Source: JANYHH01 sp965249745 (GTDB lineage Bacteria > Deinococcota > Deinococci > Deinococcales > JAAFIG01). Taken from it: 64,000 nucleotides of DNA. The notes below the pieces were generated by a model. It was not told where the DNA came from and did no database searches. It was given only the letters and a program-made list of their open reading frames with translations. This document shows positions 55,935 to 64,000 of this stretch, piece after piece. How positions within the stretch are numbered: the stretch's first letter is position 1; each line of letters opens with the position of its first letter. The DNA lies in the NCBI GenBank assembly GCA_965249745.1, contig OZ252252.1:3534001-3598000 (forward strand), given 5' to 3'. Both the position numbers and the translations under genes were made by a program.

Positions 55935-55952
55935 ATTCCTGACTTCGTTTGG

Positions 55953-55978
55953 AACCTCGAGCGTTCCAGCTCGAGGTT
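55953..55978 (+). terminator. Intrinsic terminator after the ComEA-like gene
   Basis: 10-bp perfect stem (AACCTCGAGC with GCTCGAGGTT), 6-nt loop, followed by TT. 18 bp after the stop codon. Confidence 0.8.
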
Positions 55979-56097
55979 TTCGCCGTTCCCCTAAACCTCA
56001 AGGCAGAATTTTGAATCCGTGACTGAATCTTTACCAATCCGTAACCTTCGCCCCGTACCGTCCCCGATGTGAACCCGAGCACGCCAAGGAGCCTCAG

Positions 56098-56163
56098 ATG
56101 AACAAGATCAACCGCACTTCGCATCGCCCAGTCTCGAGTTTCGCCCGCTTGGGAGGCGCGTGA
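56098..56163 (+). CDS. Short upstream peptide coupled to the COG4705 gene
   Basis: 21 codons, MNKINRTSHRPVSSFARLGG then A and stop, basic (four Arg, one Lys, one His). AAGGAG lies 6 nt before the ATG, better than the signal of the following gene. Its TGA overlaps the GTG of that gene (GTGA). It may be a translation-control leader; it contains no repeated codon that would suggest attenuation by one amino acid. Confidence 0.5.
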   Translation: MNKINRTSHRPVSSFARLGGA

Positions 56164-56975
56164 ACGCCAACGCGGCGGGCCAGGCGATGTCCGCCCGGAC
56201 AATGCTCTCCAAAGTTCCAGAGGTCACGGTCTTCTTCTGGATCATCAAAGTTCTGGCCACCACGGTCGGCGAGACGGCGGCTGATTTTCTCAACACCAAC
56301 CTCAACCTCGGCTTGACGGGCACGACCTTGGTCATGGGCAGTTTACTCGTCGTGGCGCTGGTCGTTCAGTTTCGTTTGCGCCGGTACATCCCCGTCGCCT
56401 ACTGGGTCGCCATTGTCCTAGTCAGTGTCGTGGGCACGCTCATCACCGACAACTTGGTAGACAACCTCGGCGCGAGTCTCGTGACCTGTACGGTCGCCTT
56501 TGCGATGGCGCTCGCGGCGACGTTTATCGGCTGGTACGTCAGTGAGAAGACGCTCTCTATCCACAGCATTTACACCACCAAACGCGAGGCCTGGTACTGG
56601 CTGACGGTGCTGTTCACCTTCGCCCTCGGCACGGCCGCCGGTGATCTGGCGGCCGAAGGTCTGGCGCTCGGGTATTGGGTCTCGGCGTTGATCTTCGCTG
56701 CGATCATTCTGGTGATCGCCTTGGCGCAACGCTTCGCCGGTCTGAACGCCATCCTTGCTTTCTGGGCGATTTACATTCTGACCCGCCCGCTCGGGGCGAG
56801 CATCGGTGATTTTTTATCGCAGGACAGGGACGCGGGTGGCTTGGCGCTCGGGACGACCGTGACGAGTGCGATCTTCCTGGTGGCGATCACGTCGGTGATC
56901 GTGTACCTGACGGTCACCAAGCGCGATCAGATCGTGCTCCCTCGAGACGTGCTCCGTAAAGACGCCAACGCCTGA
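56160..56975 (+). CDS. COG4705 family membrane protein
   Basis: 271 residues, about eight membrane segments arranged as internal repeats, each containing a Gly-Glu/Asp block (TVGETAADFLNT, LITDNLVDNLG, GTAAGDLAAEGLALG, GASIGDFLSQD). The family is known only as a membrane-anchored protein, perhaps a transporter. GTG start with GGGAGG 3 nt upstream; an ATG at 56187 is an alternative start. Confidence 0.87.
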   Translation: MNANAAGQAMSARTMLSKVPEVTVFFWIIKVLATTVGETAADFLNTNLNLGLTGTTLVMGSLLVVALVVQFRLRRYIPVAYWVAIVLVSVVGTLITDNLVDNLGASLVTCTVAFAMALAATFIGWYVSEKTLSIHSIYTTKREAWYWLTVLFTFALGTAAGDLAAEGLALGYWVSALIFAAIILVIALAQRFAGLNAILAFWAIYILTRPLGASIGDFLSQDRDAGGLALGTTVTSAIFLVAITSVIVYLTVTKRDQIVLPRDVLRKDANA

Positions 56976-57038
56976 AACGCTCCCATCTTCACGAGAAAAC
57001 CACCTTGGCGTTTTAGATTGCCGTTCGGAGACCCGCCG

Positions 57039-57704
57039 TTGACCCTTACGACCATCAAAAAATTGCCTCGCCCGACCAAACCTCAGATCAACCCGTTCCT
57101 GGCGACCGTAGTAGGCTCAATCGTCGTCTCGAGTCTCGTGTTTCTAGCTTTGGGCGAGGATGTCTGGACCCACGAGGGCTTCGCCTGGGACGGGCCCGTG
57201 ACACGGCAACTGCACACGCTGGCGTCCCCAGCCCTCAGCAGCTTCCTCGAGTTCATGACCAATCTGGGCGGCGCACCTATTATGGCAGCGATCACGGCGC
57301 TGCTGATCGGCGTCCTGGCGCTGCGCCGACAACCCTGGCAGGCGTGGTTCGTGACGCTGGCGATTGGTGGGGCGTCAGCGCTGAACGTCCTGTTGAAACT
57401 CGAGTTCCACCGAAGCCGTCCGCAGATAGTACCGCATCTCGTGCCAGAGTCGGATTTTAGCTTCCCGAGCGGTCACGCCAGCGTCAGCACGGCGGTCGTA
57501 CTGACGCTGATTGCCTTGTTGTGGCCGACCCGCTGGCGCTGGATCGCCGTTACCCTCGGCTTGGGTTTTGTGGCTCTGGTCGGCGTGTCGCGGGTCTACC
57601 TGGGCGTGCATTACCCGTCGGACGTGCTGGCGGGCTGGGCGGTCACAAGTGCCTGGGTCGGCGCGACCACACTGCTGTACGTGTTGAAGCGACCTCGAGC
57701 CTGA
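57039..57704 (+). CDS. PAP2 family phosphatase
   Basis: About 221 residues with six membrane segments. The three phosphatase signatures are LLKLEFHRSRP, the motif SFPSGHAS and SRVYLGVHYPSDVLAG (catalytic His residues in the last two). Probably dephosphorylates a lipid such as undecaprenyl diphosphate or phosphatidic acid at the outer membrane face. TTG start with GGAG 8 nt upstream; a TTG at 57018 lacks a site. Confidence 0.92.
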   Translation: MTLTTIKKLPRPTKPQINPFLATVVGSIVVSSLVFLALGEDVWTHEGFAWDGPVTRQLHTLASPALSSFLEFMTNLGGAPIMAAITALLIGVLALRRQPWQAWFVTLAIGGASALNVLLKLEFHRSRPQIVPHLVPESDFSFPSGHASVSTAVVLTLIALLWPTRWRWIAVTLGLGFVALVGVSRVYLGVHYPSDVLAGWAVTSAWVGATTLLYVLKRPRA

Positions 57705-57720
57705 AAGAAGTTTCGCCTCT

Positions 57721-57813
57721 TACTGATTTCGGCATGGTCAGCTTAACGTTTTGAGGCAATAGGATGCGTCTGTGACGCACGCGTCTAGTAGCCGAATCGT
57801 GCCGTAATCAGTA
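57721..57813. repeat. 93-bp dispersed element, copy C (inverted)
   Basis: The best-preserved copy: TACTGATTTCGGCATGGTCA at the left end and TGCCGTAATCAGTA at the right, giving 14-bp terminal inverted repeats with one mismatch. Central hairpin TGCGTCTGTGACGCA. Opposite orientation to copies A, B and D. It is between two convergent genes. Confidence 0.85.
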
Positions 57814-57991
57814 GTGTGTTGATGGCGTTCATGGGTGCGACGTGACACGGAGAACCGCACCGACTTTGGTCGCACTTGACTGTGACTCCGCTCCGCATGA
57901 GACTCGAGGAGAATTGCCAAGGTCAGCTCCAGGCTAGCTCGAGCGCAACATCTCCGGGCGAGACCAGCTTTACCTACACTCCAGCGAGGCG

Positions 57992-58192
57992 TTACGAGCG
58001 CGGTCGGGTGGCTTTCCAGAGGCTGACGCCCAGGAATGCCAGCACCGCCAGCGGCAGCAGCACCCAAACGCCAGCGAGCTTTGCCAGCCCTGCGGTCAGG
58101 GCCAGCGCGGCGACCACGGCGGCGGCGGCCGTCCAGTCGTCTCCGACGATAAAGTCGTACCAGAAGCGGAAAAAAGCGGTGATCGCGCTCAC
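57992..58192 (-). CDS. Small two-helix membrane protein
   Basis: 66 residues from a GTG that overlaps the preceding stop (GTGA). FFRFWYDFIVGDDW is followed by two hydrophobic helices (about 22-40 and 43-60) and a basic end. Coupled to the FTR1-like gene, so it may be an accessory subunit. No family recognised. Confidence 0.75.
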   Translation of the reverse strand: MSAITAFFRFWYDFIVGDDWTAAAAVVAALALTAGLAKLAGVWVLLPLAVLAFLGVSLWKATRPRS

Positions 58193-58944
58193 GCCTTGGC
58201 TCCGCTTCCCACGACGCGGTGTTGTTTCTCGCGTTGCAGCACAGTCACGTAGACCCACGAGGCGGCCGCGTAGACCGCCAGAATCCCGATGATCGCGGCG
58301 TCCCCACCCGGCCAGACGGCTCCGGCTCCCTCGGCGGCCCAGAAGGTCCCGAAGCTCGAGAGCAGCAGGCCCACGGTGAATTTCAGGGTGTTCTCGGGGA
58401 CGCGGCTGAGCGGGCGGTGCAGGATCGCCCCGGCCAGCAGCACCACGACCGCCGCTGCCGCCGCGCCGATTGCCGCTAGGTCAACTCGCCGGGCGCTCGC
58501 GCCGAAAGTCACGACGATGAACGCGACCTCCAAGCCTTCCAGCAAGACGCTCTTGAAGGTCAGCGTGAAGCTGTACCAGTCCAGCCCGGCGCGGGTGCTG
58601 GCGGCCCCGCTCGAGGCGGCTTTGGTTTCCTCGGCGAAGGTTGCGTCCTCGTCGTGGAGCGCTTTGAAGCCGCTGGCGCGCAGGATCGCCTTGCGCCACC
58701 ATTGAATCCCGAAGATCAAAAGCAGACCGCCGACGATCAACCGCAGCGTCTCCAATGGAATCAAACCCAATACTGGCCCGAAAACCGCTACGATCACGGC
58801 GAGCACCAGCAGCGCCACGCCCGTGCCGACGAGCGCCGAGCGCCAGCCTCGAGTCAACCCGACGGCCAGCACGATGGTGAGCGCCTCGACCATCTCTACA
58901 GCCGAGGCGAGAAATGCGGCGAGGACCAGGAACAGTTCATGCAT
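58189..58944 (-). CDS. FTR1-like membrane protein (COG4280)
   Basis: About 251 residues, seven or so membrane segments. Two acidic helices, SAVEMVEALTIVL and LLEGLEVAFIVVT, recall the REGLE motifs of FTR1 iron permeases, although Arg is replaced. A soluble loop (about 95-125) separates the halves. ATG at 58944 has GAAGGTG upstream; a GTG 9 nt earlier is possible. Next to a ferric ABC system, so metal transport is likely but unproven. Confidence 0.8.
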   Translation of the reverse strand: MHELFLVLAAFLASAVEMVEALTIVLAVGLTRGWRSALVGTGVALLVLAVIVAVFGPVLGLIPLETLRLIVGGLLLIFGIQWWRKAILRASGFKALHDEDATFAEETKAASSGAASTRAGLDWYSFTLTFKSVLLEGLEVAFIVVTFGASARRVDLAAIGAAAAAVVVLLAGAILHRPLSRVPENTLKFTVGLLLSSFGTFWAAEGAGAVWPGGDAAIIGILAVYAAASWVYVTVLQREKQHRVVGSGAKA

Positions 58945-59029
58945 GGGATTCACCTTCTACTTTGGCTGGATTTACGTTGCAACAGTGTGGGTAATGAACG
59001 CGCTCCCTCGAGTTTAACGCTTCGGCGCT

Positions 59030-60091
59030 TCAACTCACCGCGCCGACATCCCAATTGAACACCAGAACCCGAGCCGGATCGAGCGTCACCCAGACTCGCT
59101 CCAGATTCACGAGGCGTTCTTCGGTGTGGGCCAGCAGGCGCTGGCCGTCCGGCAGACCCAGCCAGACCTGGTAGTGGCTGCCGCTGTAGGCGCAGTGCAA
59201 CAGCGCGACCTCGAGCGAATTGGGCTGCGGTTCGCGGTAGACCGTCAGACCCTCTGGGCGGAGCGCCACCCGCACCCGTCCCTGCGGCCGCGTCGGATCG
59301 GCGGAAAGCGGCAGGTGCAGGTTGCCGAAGCGCAGTTCGGAGCCGGAGACCTCTGCCTTCAAACCTCCCAGGGCCCCGGTGAACTGGGCCACGAAATAGG
59401 TCGCGGGCGTTTCATAAACGCGTTCGGGGCGATCAAATTGGACCAGCTTTCCCTGGCTCATGACGCCCAAGCGATCCGCCAGAAAGAACGCCTCCGACTG
59501 ATCGTGGGTGATGTACACGCCGGTGATTCCGTGGGCGCGGGTCAAGCGGGCGATCTCGAGGCGCAGTTCGTCGCGCAGTTGCGCGTCCAAGTTGCTGAGC
59601 GGCTCGTCGAACAGCAGCACCGCCGGGCGTCCTGCTAGGGCCCGCGCCAGCGCCACACGCTGCTGCTGCCCGCCACTCAGTTCAAACGCGAAACGGGTCG
59701 TGTGCCCGCCCAGCCCGACCCCCTCGAGCGCCTCCAACGCCCGAGCGCGCCAGTCCGCGACCCGCCGCTCGCGGAGCGGCAGCGCGACGTTCTCCAGGGC
59801 TGACAGATGCGGCCACAGCGCGTACTCCTGAAAAACCATGCCTAGCCCTCGAGCCTCCGGCGGCAGGCGCAACCCTGCGCTTGCGTCCTCCACGAGCCGC
59901 TCCCCGAGCCAGATGCGCCCCTCGTCCAGCCCCTCGAGTCCGGCCAGGGCCCGCAGCAGGGTGGTTTTGCCAGAACCGCTCGGACCCAGCAGCACCACGA
60001 ACTCGCCCGCTTCCGCACTGAGGCTCACACCGTCCAGCGCCCGAACCGACCCGAAGGATTTGCGGGCCGCCTCGAGTCGCAAGCCGCTCAC
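59030..60091 (-). CDS. Ferric iron ABC transporter ATP-binding protein, FbpC type
   Basis: 353 residues. Walker A GPSGSGKTT, Q-loop FQEYALWPHL, signature LSGGQQQRVALARALA, Walker B LLFDEP, H-loop ITHDQSEA, then a TOBE-like regulatory domain (about 235-350). GTG start overlaps the permease stop (GTGA). Fits FbpC, AfuC and PotA-type ATPases; the adjoining iron-type binding protein favours ferric iron. Confidence 0.92.
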   Translation of the reverse strand: MSGLRLEAARKSFGSVRALDGVSLSAEAGEFVVLLGPSGSGKTTLLRALAGLEGLDEGRIWLGERLVEDASAGLRLPPEARGLGMVFQEYALWPHLSALENVALPLRERRVADWRARALEALEGVGLGGHTTRFAFELSGGQQQRVALARALAGRPAVLLFDEPLSNLDAQLRDELRLEIARLTRAHGITGVYITHDQSEAFFLADRLGVMSQGKLVQFDRPERVYETPATYFVAQFTGALGGLKAEVSGSELRFGNLHLPLSADPTRPQGRVRVALRPEGLTVYREPQPNSLEVALLHCAYSGSHYQVWLGLPDGQRLLAHTEERLVNLERVWVTLDPARVLVFNWDVGAVS

Positions 60092-61827
60092 GAGACGCTC
60101 CCAGACGAGGCACCGCGCCGCCAACCCGGTGGGATCAACCGGGCGAACACCAGGTGCGCCAAGCCAACTCCGACCAGCACGAGCGCCACCGCCTCGAGTT
60201 CCAGGGCCGCCCCGAGGCTGAACTCGAAGTTGTTGGTGTACGAGACCAGCGCCACCGGCAGCGGTGGCGAGCCGGGCGGGTAGAGCAGCTCCGACATCGG
60301 CAGTTCAAACATGACATGGGTCGCCGCCAACAGCCACGCCGAAAACAGCGGCACGGCTAAGAGCGGCATCGTGATTCGGCGCGTGACCGATCCCGGACGC
60401 AGGCCGTGAACTCGAGCCGCCTCCGAGAGGCTGCGATGCAACTGCGTGACCGGTCCCAGCAGCAGGCGACTGGCGGCGGGCATCCCCCCGGCGGCGTAGG
60501 CGGCACAGAGCAGCAGCGGCGTTCCGTAGAGCGGTGCGAACGGTTGGTTGAAGGCGAAGATGTACCCAGCCGCCAACACCAAGCCCGGCAGCGCCATCGC
60601 GCCGAGCAGCGCCAAGTCCAAACCTCGAGCCAGCGGCGTCGGGCGCGACAGCATCCCCGCTAAGCCCAGGCCCAGCAGCACCGCCAGCGTGGCCGCGACG
60701 ACCGCCATCAGCAAGGAAAAACTGAACGGCCCGACCAGCCCAACCGCCGCCGCCTCCGCGAAATGCACCAAGCTCAGGTTGGAGAGCGCCAGCCCGTCGG
60801 AGAGCTTCAGCGTGAAGGCGCTCACCAGCGTGCCGAGGGCCGGAACCCCAAGGGCCAGCAGCGCGACCACCACCAGCCCGCCTCGAGCCAGCAGCCGACC
60901 TGAGACGGACAAATCCACGCGGTGCGCCAGTCTCGAGCGGCCGGTCAGGGCGGCGTAGGCTCGCGCCCGACGCGCCACCCGTGCTTGAAACCAGAGCGCC
61001 ACGCCCGAGGCCAGCAGCAGCAACCAACTCGTGGACGAGGCCAGCGGGAAATCCAGCGGGTTGGCGTAGAGCGCCCGGTAAATCGCAAACGTGGCGACCG
61101 GGAAGTGCGCGTTCGCGGCCAGTGTGCTGGCCACGCCGAAATCCCCGAGCGCCTCGGCGAAACAGACCGAGAACGCGGCCGCCACCGCCGGGGTCAGCAG
61201 GCGAGCCGTCAGCAGCGCGCTTCGGGCGGCCGTGACGCCGTGAACCCTGGCCGATTCCTCGAGTTCGCCGCCGACCCCGTTCCAGGCCGGTGAGATTGCT
61301 AAATACGCGAACGGTACGTGCTTTAGGGTCAGCACCAGCGTCACCCCGAACGGCCCGAGGATCAGGTCACGCAGCCACGGCAGATCAAGTCCCAAGCCCG
61401 ATAGCACACCGCCGCGTTGCACCAGCGTCAACCAACCGACCGAGATCAAGTACGACGGCGCGAGCAGCAGCACCCAGACCAACCCATCCACCCTCTGAGC
61501 CTCGCGCAGGGTCGTGCGCTGGGTCAGAAAGGAGAGCCATAACCCCAGTCCGGCCGCCGCACCCGCCGAGAGCAACCCGACCAGCACTGAGTTCCGCAGC
61601 GCTTCCAAGGCGTACCCGCCCAGCGCCCTCGAGAACGAGCCGACCCCGCCGCCCGCCTGACCGAACAGTCCCGGCACGAACGACAACAGCAGGAAACTGA
61701 CGAGTGGGTAAATCAATAGCACGCCAACAGCGAGCGCCAGCAGCAACGTGCCGAGCCATGGCGCGAGCGCCCAGCCACGAACTGGCCGGGCGCTCAGCGA
61801 ACTTGCGGGAGAGATGGGTGCGGCCAC
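60088..61827 (-). CDS. Ferric iron ABC transporter permease, FbpB type
   Basis: 579 residues with two fused membrane domains (about 12 helices), the FbpB architecture. EAA loops occur twice: LEESARVHGVTAARSALLTA and LSEAARVHGLRPGSVTRRIT. GTG start without a good ribosome binding site. Copy D of the 93-bp element ends 9 nt before this start, between it and the binding-protein gene, and so replaces the usual upstream spacer. Confidence 0.93.
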   Translation of the reverse strand: MAAPISPASSLSARPVRGWALAPWLGTLLLALAVGVLLIYPLVSFLLLSFVPGLFGQAGGGVGSFSRALGGYALEALRNSVLVGLLSAGAAAGLGLWLSFLTQRTTLREAQRVDGLVWVLLLAPSYLISVGWLTLVQRGGVLSGLGLDLPWLRDLILGPFGVTLVLTLKHVPFAYLAISPAWNGVGGELEESARVHGVTAARSALLTARLLTPAVAAAFSVCFAEALGDFGVASTLAANAHFPVATFAIYRALYANPLDFPLASSTSWLLLLASGVALWFQARVARRARAYAALTGRSRLAHRVDLSVSGRLLARGGLVVVALLALGVPALGTLVSAFTLKLSDGLALSNLSLVHFAEAAAVGLVGPFSFSLLMAVVAATLAVLLGLGLAGMLSRPTPLARGLDLALLGAMALPGLVLAAGYIFAFNQPFAPLYGTPLLLCAAYAAGGMPAASRLLLGPVTQLHRSLSEAARVHGLRPGSVTRRITMPLLAVPLFSAWLLAATHVMFELPMSELLYPPGSPPLPVALVSYTNNFEFSLGAALELEAVALVLVGVGLAHLVFARLIPPGWRRGASSGSVS

Positions 61828-61835
61828 GGTTGCCT

Positions 61836-61928
61836 GACTGATAACAGCACGATACGGCTAACTCAGGTTTGCGTCACAGACGCATTTTCTGCTCTAAAAT
61901 AGCAACTTAACCAGGCCGAACTCGATGA
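61836..61928. repeat. 93-bp dispersed element, copy D
   Basis: Diverged at both ends (GACTGATAACAGCACG, CCGAACTCGATGA) but with an intact core TGCGTCACAGACGCA. Lies inside the iron transport operon and 9 nt from the permease start codon. Confidence 0.75.
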
Positions 61929-61975
61929 GATGCGAACTGATGCTGGCTCGAGCGGGGCAGATAGCTTCAGAATGC

Positions 61976-62989
61976 TCAGCGAGCGATCGTGTTGGCGAAC
62001 CAGGTGTTGATCTCCGCCTCGCGCGGCCCCCACAAGCGTGGGTCCACGCGCTGATAGGCGATTTTTTCAATCGGCGGGTTGAAAGCGTTGGCGGTCGCCC
62101 CCTCGATCAGCGGGTAGTAGTAGCCGTCGCTGTCGCCCGACTCGAGCGCCAGCTTTTGACCCTCGGGAGACAGGAAGAACTCGATCAGGCGCTTGCTGCT
62201 GGCCAGAGCTTCCGGGCTGGACTTGGCGCTCAGACCGAAATCCGACGGCAACAGAGCTACGCCCTTCGGGTAGACAACGCGCACGGCTTCCTTGTTGACC
62301 AGCCCGGCGATGCCTCGAGTGCTCTGGGTCGCGGCGACCGCGATCGCCCCGGCATAAAGTTGCTTGACGAGCGGGCCGCCGGTGTCGAAGACCTGGAGGC
62401 CGTTGGCCTTCAACGAGGTCAACAGCGCCTGACCGGCCTTGACGCCGCCCAAGGACTGCATCAGGCCCGCCACGAGCGGGTAGGTCGGCCCGGAAACGGC
62501 CGGGTTCGGCATCCCGACCAGACCCTTCCACTCGGGTTTGGTCAAGTCCTGCCAGCTCTGCGGCGTCTTGGCTTCCGGGACCAATTTGGTATTGACCAGG
62601 AACACTCCCGCCAGCGTCACGCCGCCGGGCACGTAGGCCTTGTCAGCCGGACGGACCTGCTTGGCGAGCGCGTTCCAGCGCACGTTCGGCTCCCAACCCT
62701 TGGAAAGCAAATCCTGATTGGCGAGGTCGCGCATGGCTTCCGCACCGTCGAACCACACCAAATTCCATTGCGGGTTCTGCTTTTCCGCCTGCACCTTGGC
62801 GACCAGCGGCCCGGTCGAAAGGTCCACGAGCTTCACCGGAATCCCGGTCTGCTTGGTGAAGGCATCCGTGACCTTCTGGGCGTACCCGATAGCGGAGTAC
62901 AACACGACCGGCGCGGGCGCGGTCTGCGAGAACGCGACCGTGACGAGCGACACTCCACCGATCAATCCAACGATGGCTACTTTTTTCAT
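61976..62989 (-). CDS. Ferric iron-type ABC substrate-binding protein, FbpA type
   Basis: 337 residues from MKKVAIVGLIGG (GGAGG 4 nt upstream); a longer frame to 63016 is not supported. Signal peptide about 1-21. Fold landmarks: VVLYSAIGYAQKVTDAFTKQ, NLVWFDGAEAM, SWQDLTKPEWKGLVGMPNP, YYPLIEGA. Related to FbpA/AfuA and PotD-like proteins; iron is the most likely ligand, phosphonates or thiamine are alternatives. Confidence 0.9.
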   Translation of the reverse strand: MKKVAIVGLIGGVSLVTVAFSQTAPAPVVLYSAIGYAQKVTDAFTKQTGIPVKLVDLSTGPLVAKVQAEKQNPQWNLVWFDGAEAMRDLANQDLLSKGWEPNVRWNALAKQVRPADKAYVPGGVTLAGVFLVNTKLVPEAKTPQSWQDLTKPEWKGLVGMPNPAVSGPTYPLVAGLMQSLGGVKAGQALLTSLKANGLQVFDTGGPLVKQLYAGAIAVAATQSTRGIAGLVNKEAVRVVYPKGVALLPSDFGLSAKSSPEALASSKRLIEFFLSPEGQKLALESGDSDGYYYPLIEGATANAFNPPIEKIAYQRVDPRLWGPREAEINTWFANTIAR

Positions 62990-63065
62990 GGGCCTCCAGG
63001 GTTCGGCTCGTTGCAAATGATTGAACGAGTCTCGAGGGTCACTTCAGCCCCAGCGAGTCAAGGAC

Positions 63066-63121
63066 GTGTCAGCCGCATTGAATAGCACCTCTCTCGAGCC
63101 GATCTGACGTGCGGCTGACAC
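63066..63121. promoter_or_regulatory. Widely spaced 12-bp dyad between divergent genes
   Basis: GTGTCAGCCGCA and its exact inverse TGCGGCTGACAC are separated by 32 bp in the 189-bp divergent spacer of the iron-binding protein gene and the next exported protein. Either two operator half-sites or a long-loop hairpin. A metal regulator is possible but no Fur or DtxR consensus was recognised. Confidence 0.5.
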
Positions 63122-63178
63122 TGGGGGCGTTCGCTCTTTCTGATCTTTCTAGACCCCCCAGTCCTACAAGGAGTTTCC

Positions 63179-64000
63179 ATGACCCGTTCCGCACTGCTGT
63201 CCGCCGCCCTCCTGGCCGCAGGAGCCTTAATTCCCACAGTCTCGCAATCTCAAACGGCCAGCGGACCTTGGAAGCCGAACGGCGCACCGCAGGTCGCCTC
63301 GGTCACCAACGGCGTCTGGACCCTGGGACAGGGCCCGGCCACGCTCGGGCAACCGCTCAACGGGTACTGCGCCAACGGCGCGCTGCAAACCAACTCCGGC
63401 ACGCACCTAATGCAGCCGTATTACTTTCCGTTTATCACCGGCTCCGGTAAAGCCTTGGATGGCTGGTTCGACTACCGCGTCAAAGATCAGGACGAGGCGA
63501 TCACCCACGGCGTCTCGAGCGACGGCGGTCTGACCTGGACCCTGGATGCCACGAAGTTGCGCTTGAACGGCGCGACCTGCCCGAAGGACACCGCCACCCC
63601 TATCGGCAACGACAACGGTCAGGGTCACCCGGCGGTGTTGACGGTCGGGAAGAAGACCTTCCTGTACACGCTGGATCGGGCTGCGCCGGTCGTTGACAAC
63701 GGCGGGCTGCTGATTCACGACGTTTCAACCGGGGCGGCCACGCTGGCGGCGGACGAACCCGTCAGCGGCGACAAACCCGTTCCCGCCGGAGTCGCGCAGA
63801 CGAGCGGTTTGCAGAACCCGGACGGCATTCTCGGGGCGGTTCCGGGGTCCGGCACGGATGCCAATACCCCCGTAAAGGTCTTGTACTTAAAAAAGGTCAA
63901 AGGAACGGCCACCGCACCCGCGGCCGGTCTCGAGGCGACGAAGCTCTGCACCGACGCGCAATCCAAGCCGCTGACTGGCAAGACCGCCAATTACGACCGC
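63179..64000 (+). CDS. Exported Asp-box (BNR) protein, partial
   Basis: Open to the right edge of the window (274 codons, no stop). Signal peptide about 1-25 (LLSAALLAAGALIPTVSQSQ). Contains one clear Asp box, SSDGGLTW at 113-120, as in sialidase-fold propellers, and neighbouring blocks WKPNGAPQVASVTNGVW and NGQGHPAVLTVG. AAGGAG 5 nt before the ATG. Catalytic Arg/Tyr/Glu residues of sialidases cannot be judged from this fragment. Confidence 0.8.
   Translation, partial: MTRSALLSAALLAAGALIPTVSQSQTASGPWKPNGAPQVASVTNGVWTLGQGPATLGQPLNGYCANGALQTNSGTHLMQPYYFPFITGSGKALDGWFDYRVKDQDEAITHGVSSDGGLTWTLDATKLRLNGATCPKDTATPIGNDNGQGHPAVLTVGKKTFLYTLDRAAPVVDNGGLLIHDVSTGAATLAADEPVSGDKPVPAGVAQTSGLQNPDGILGAVPGSGTDANTPVKVLYLKKVKGTATAPAAGLEATKLCTDAQSKPLTGKTANYDR

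Overview
The window is one dense stretch of bacterial chromosome (by eye near 60% G+C, little space between genes, no rRNA, tRNA, phage or plasmid genes seen). Gene content and signals suggest a Deinococcus-like bacterium (phylum Deinococcota). Clues are an amylosucrase of the Deinococcus/Neisseria type, many genes whose start codon follows a TANNNT -10 box by only 5-9 nt (leaderless mRNAs, common in Deinococcus), the MEP pathway, HrcA, ClpB and FtsH, and several family-level matches to proteins I associate with Deinococcus. The genus is inferred, not proven. The hexamer CTCGAG is scattered through genes and spacers at roughly three per kb, about ten times chance.

Layout. 1-4.5 kb: 3' end of clpB, ung, ftsH, a DUF2227 membrane protein and a decayed Uma2 fragment. 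4.5-14.2 kb: a secreted subtilase lipoprotein, an LCP cell-wall protein, a BMP-family binding protein, ispG with a coupled ACP-like gene, and two coupled lipoproteins. 14.2-20.2 kb: a multi-GAF histidine kinase coupled to a MazG-like protein, a PIG-L deacetylase and purH. 20.3-29.7 kb: an alpha-glucoside locus with a LacI regulator, ABC binding protein and two permeases, a glycogen-debranching-type hydrolase and amylosucrase; matching LacI-type operators sit at the lacI and amylosucrase promoters. 30-40 kb: scoAB, sbcD, a large lipoprotein, a HerA/DUF87 ATPase, small enzymes and hrcA. 40-43.7 kb: a dipeptide-type ABC transporter whose third gene carries an apparent frameshift. 43.7-51 kb: a second Uma2 remnant, then eight minus-strand genes from leuA to cimA, preceded by a classical leucine attenuator with a 19-residue leader peptide. 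51.3-58 kb: YdeI-like protein, a copper-amine-oxidase-N-like exported protein, the ATP-grasp/alpha-E pair, a ComEA-like protein, a COG4705 membrane protein and a PAP2 phosphatase. 58-63 kb: a probable ferric-iron import cluster (FTR1-like membrane protein, FbpC, FbpB, FbpA types). The window ends inside an exported Asp-box protein.

Four copies of a 93-bp element with imperfect terminal inverted repeats (17.3, 20.0, 57.7 and 61.8 kb) and a family of GTAGGGG-ended hairpins with changing but self-paired cores are the main non-coding structure. The strongest regulatory discovery is the leuA attenuator, whose competing stems are partly built from CTCGAG.
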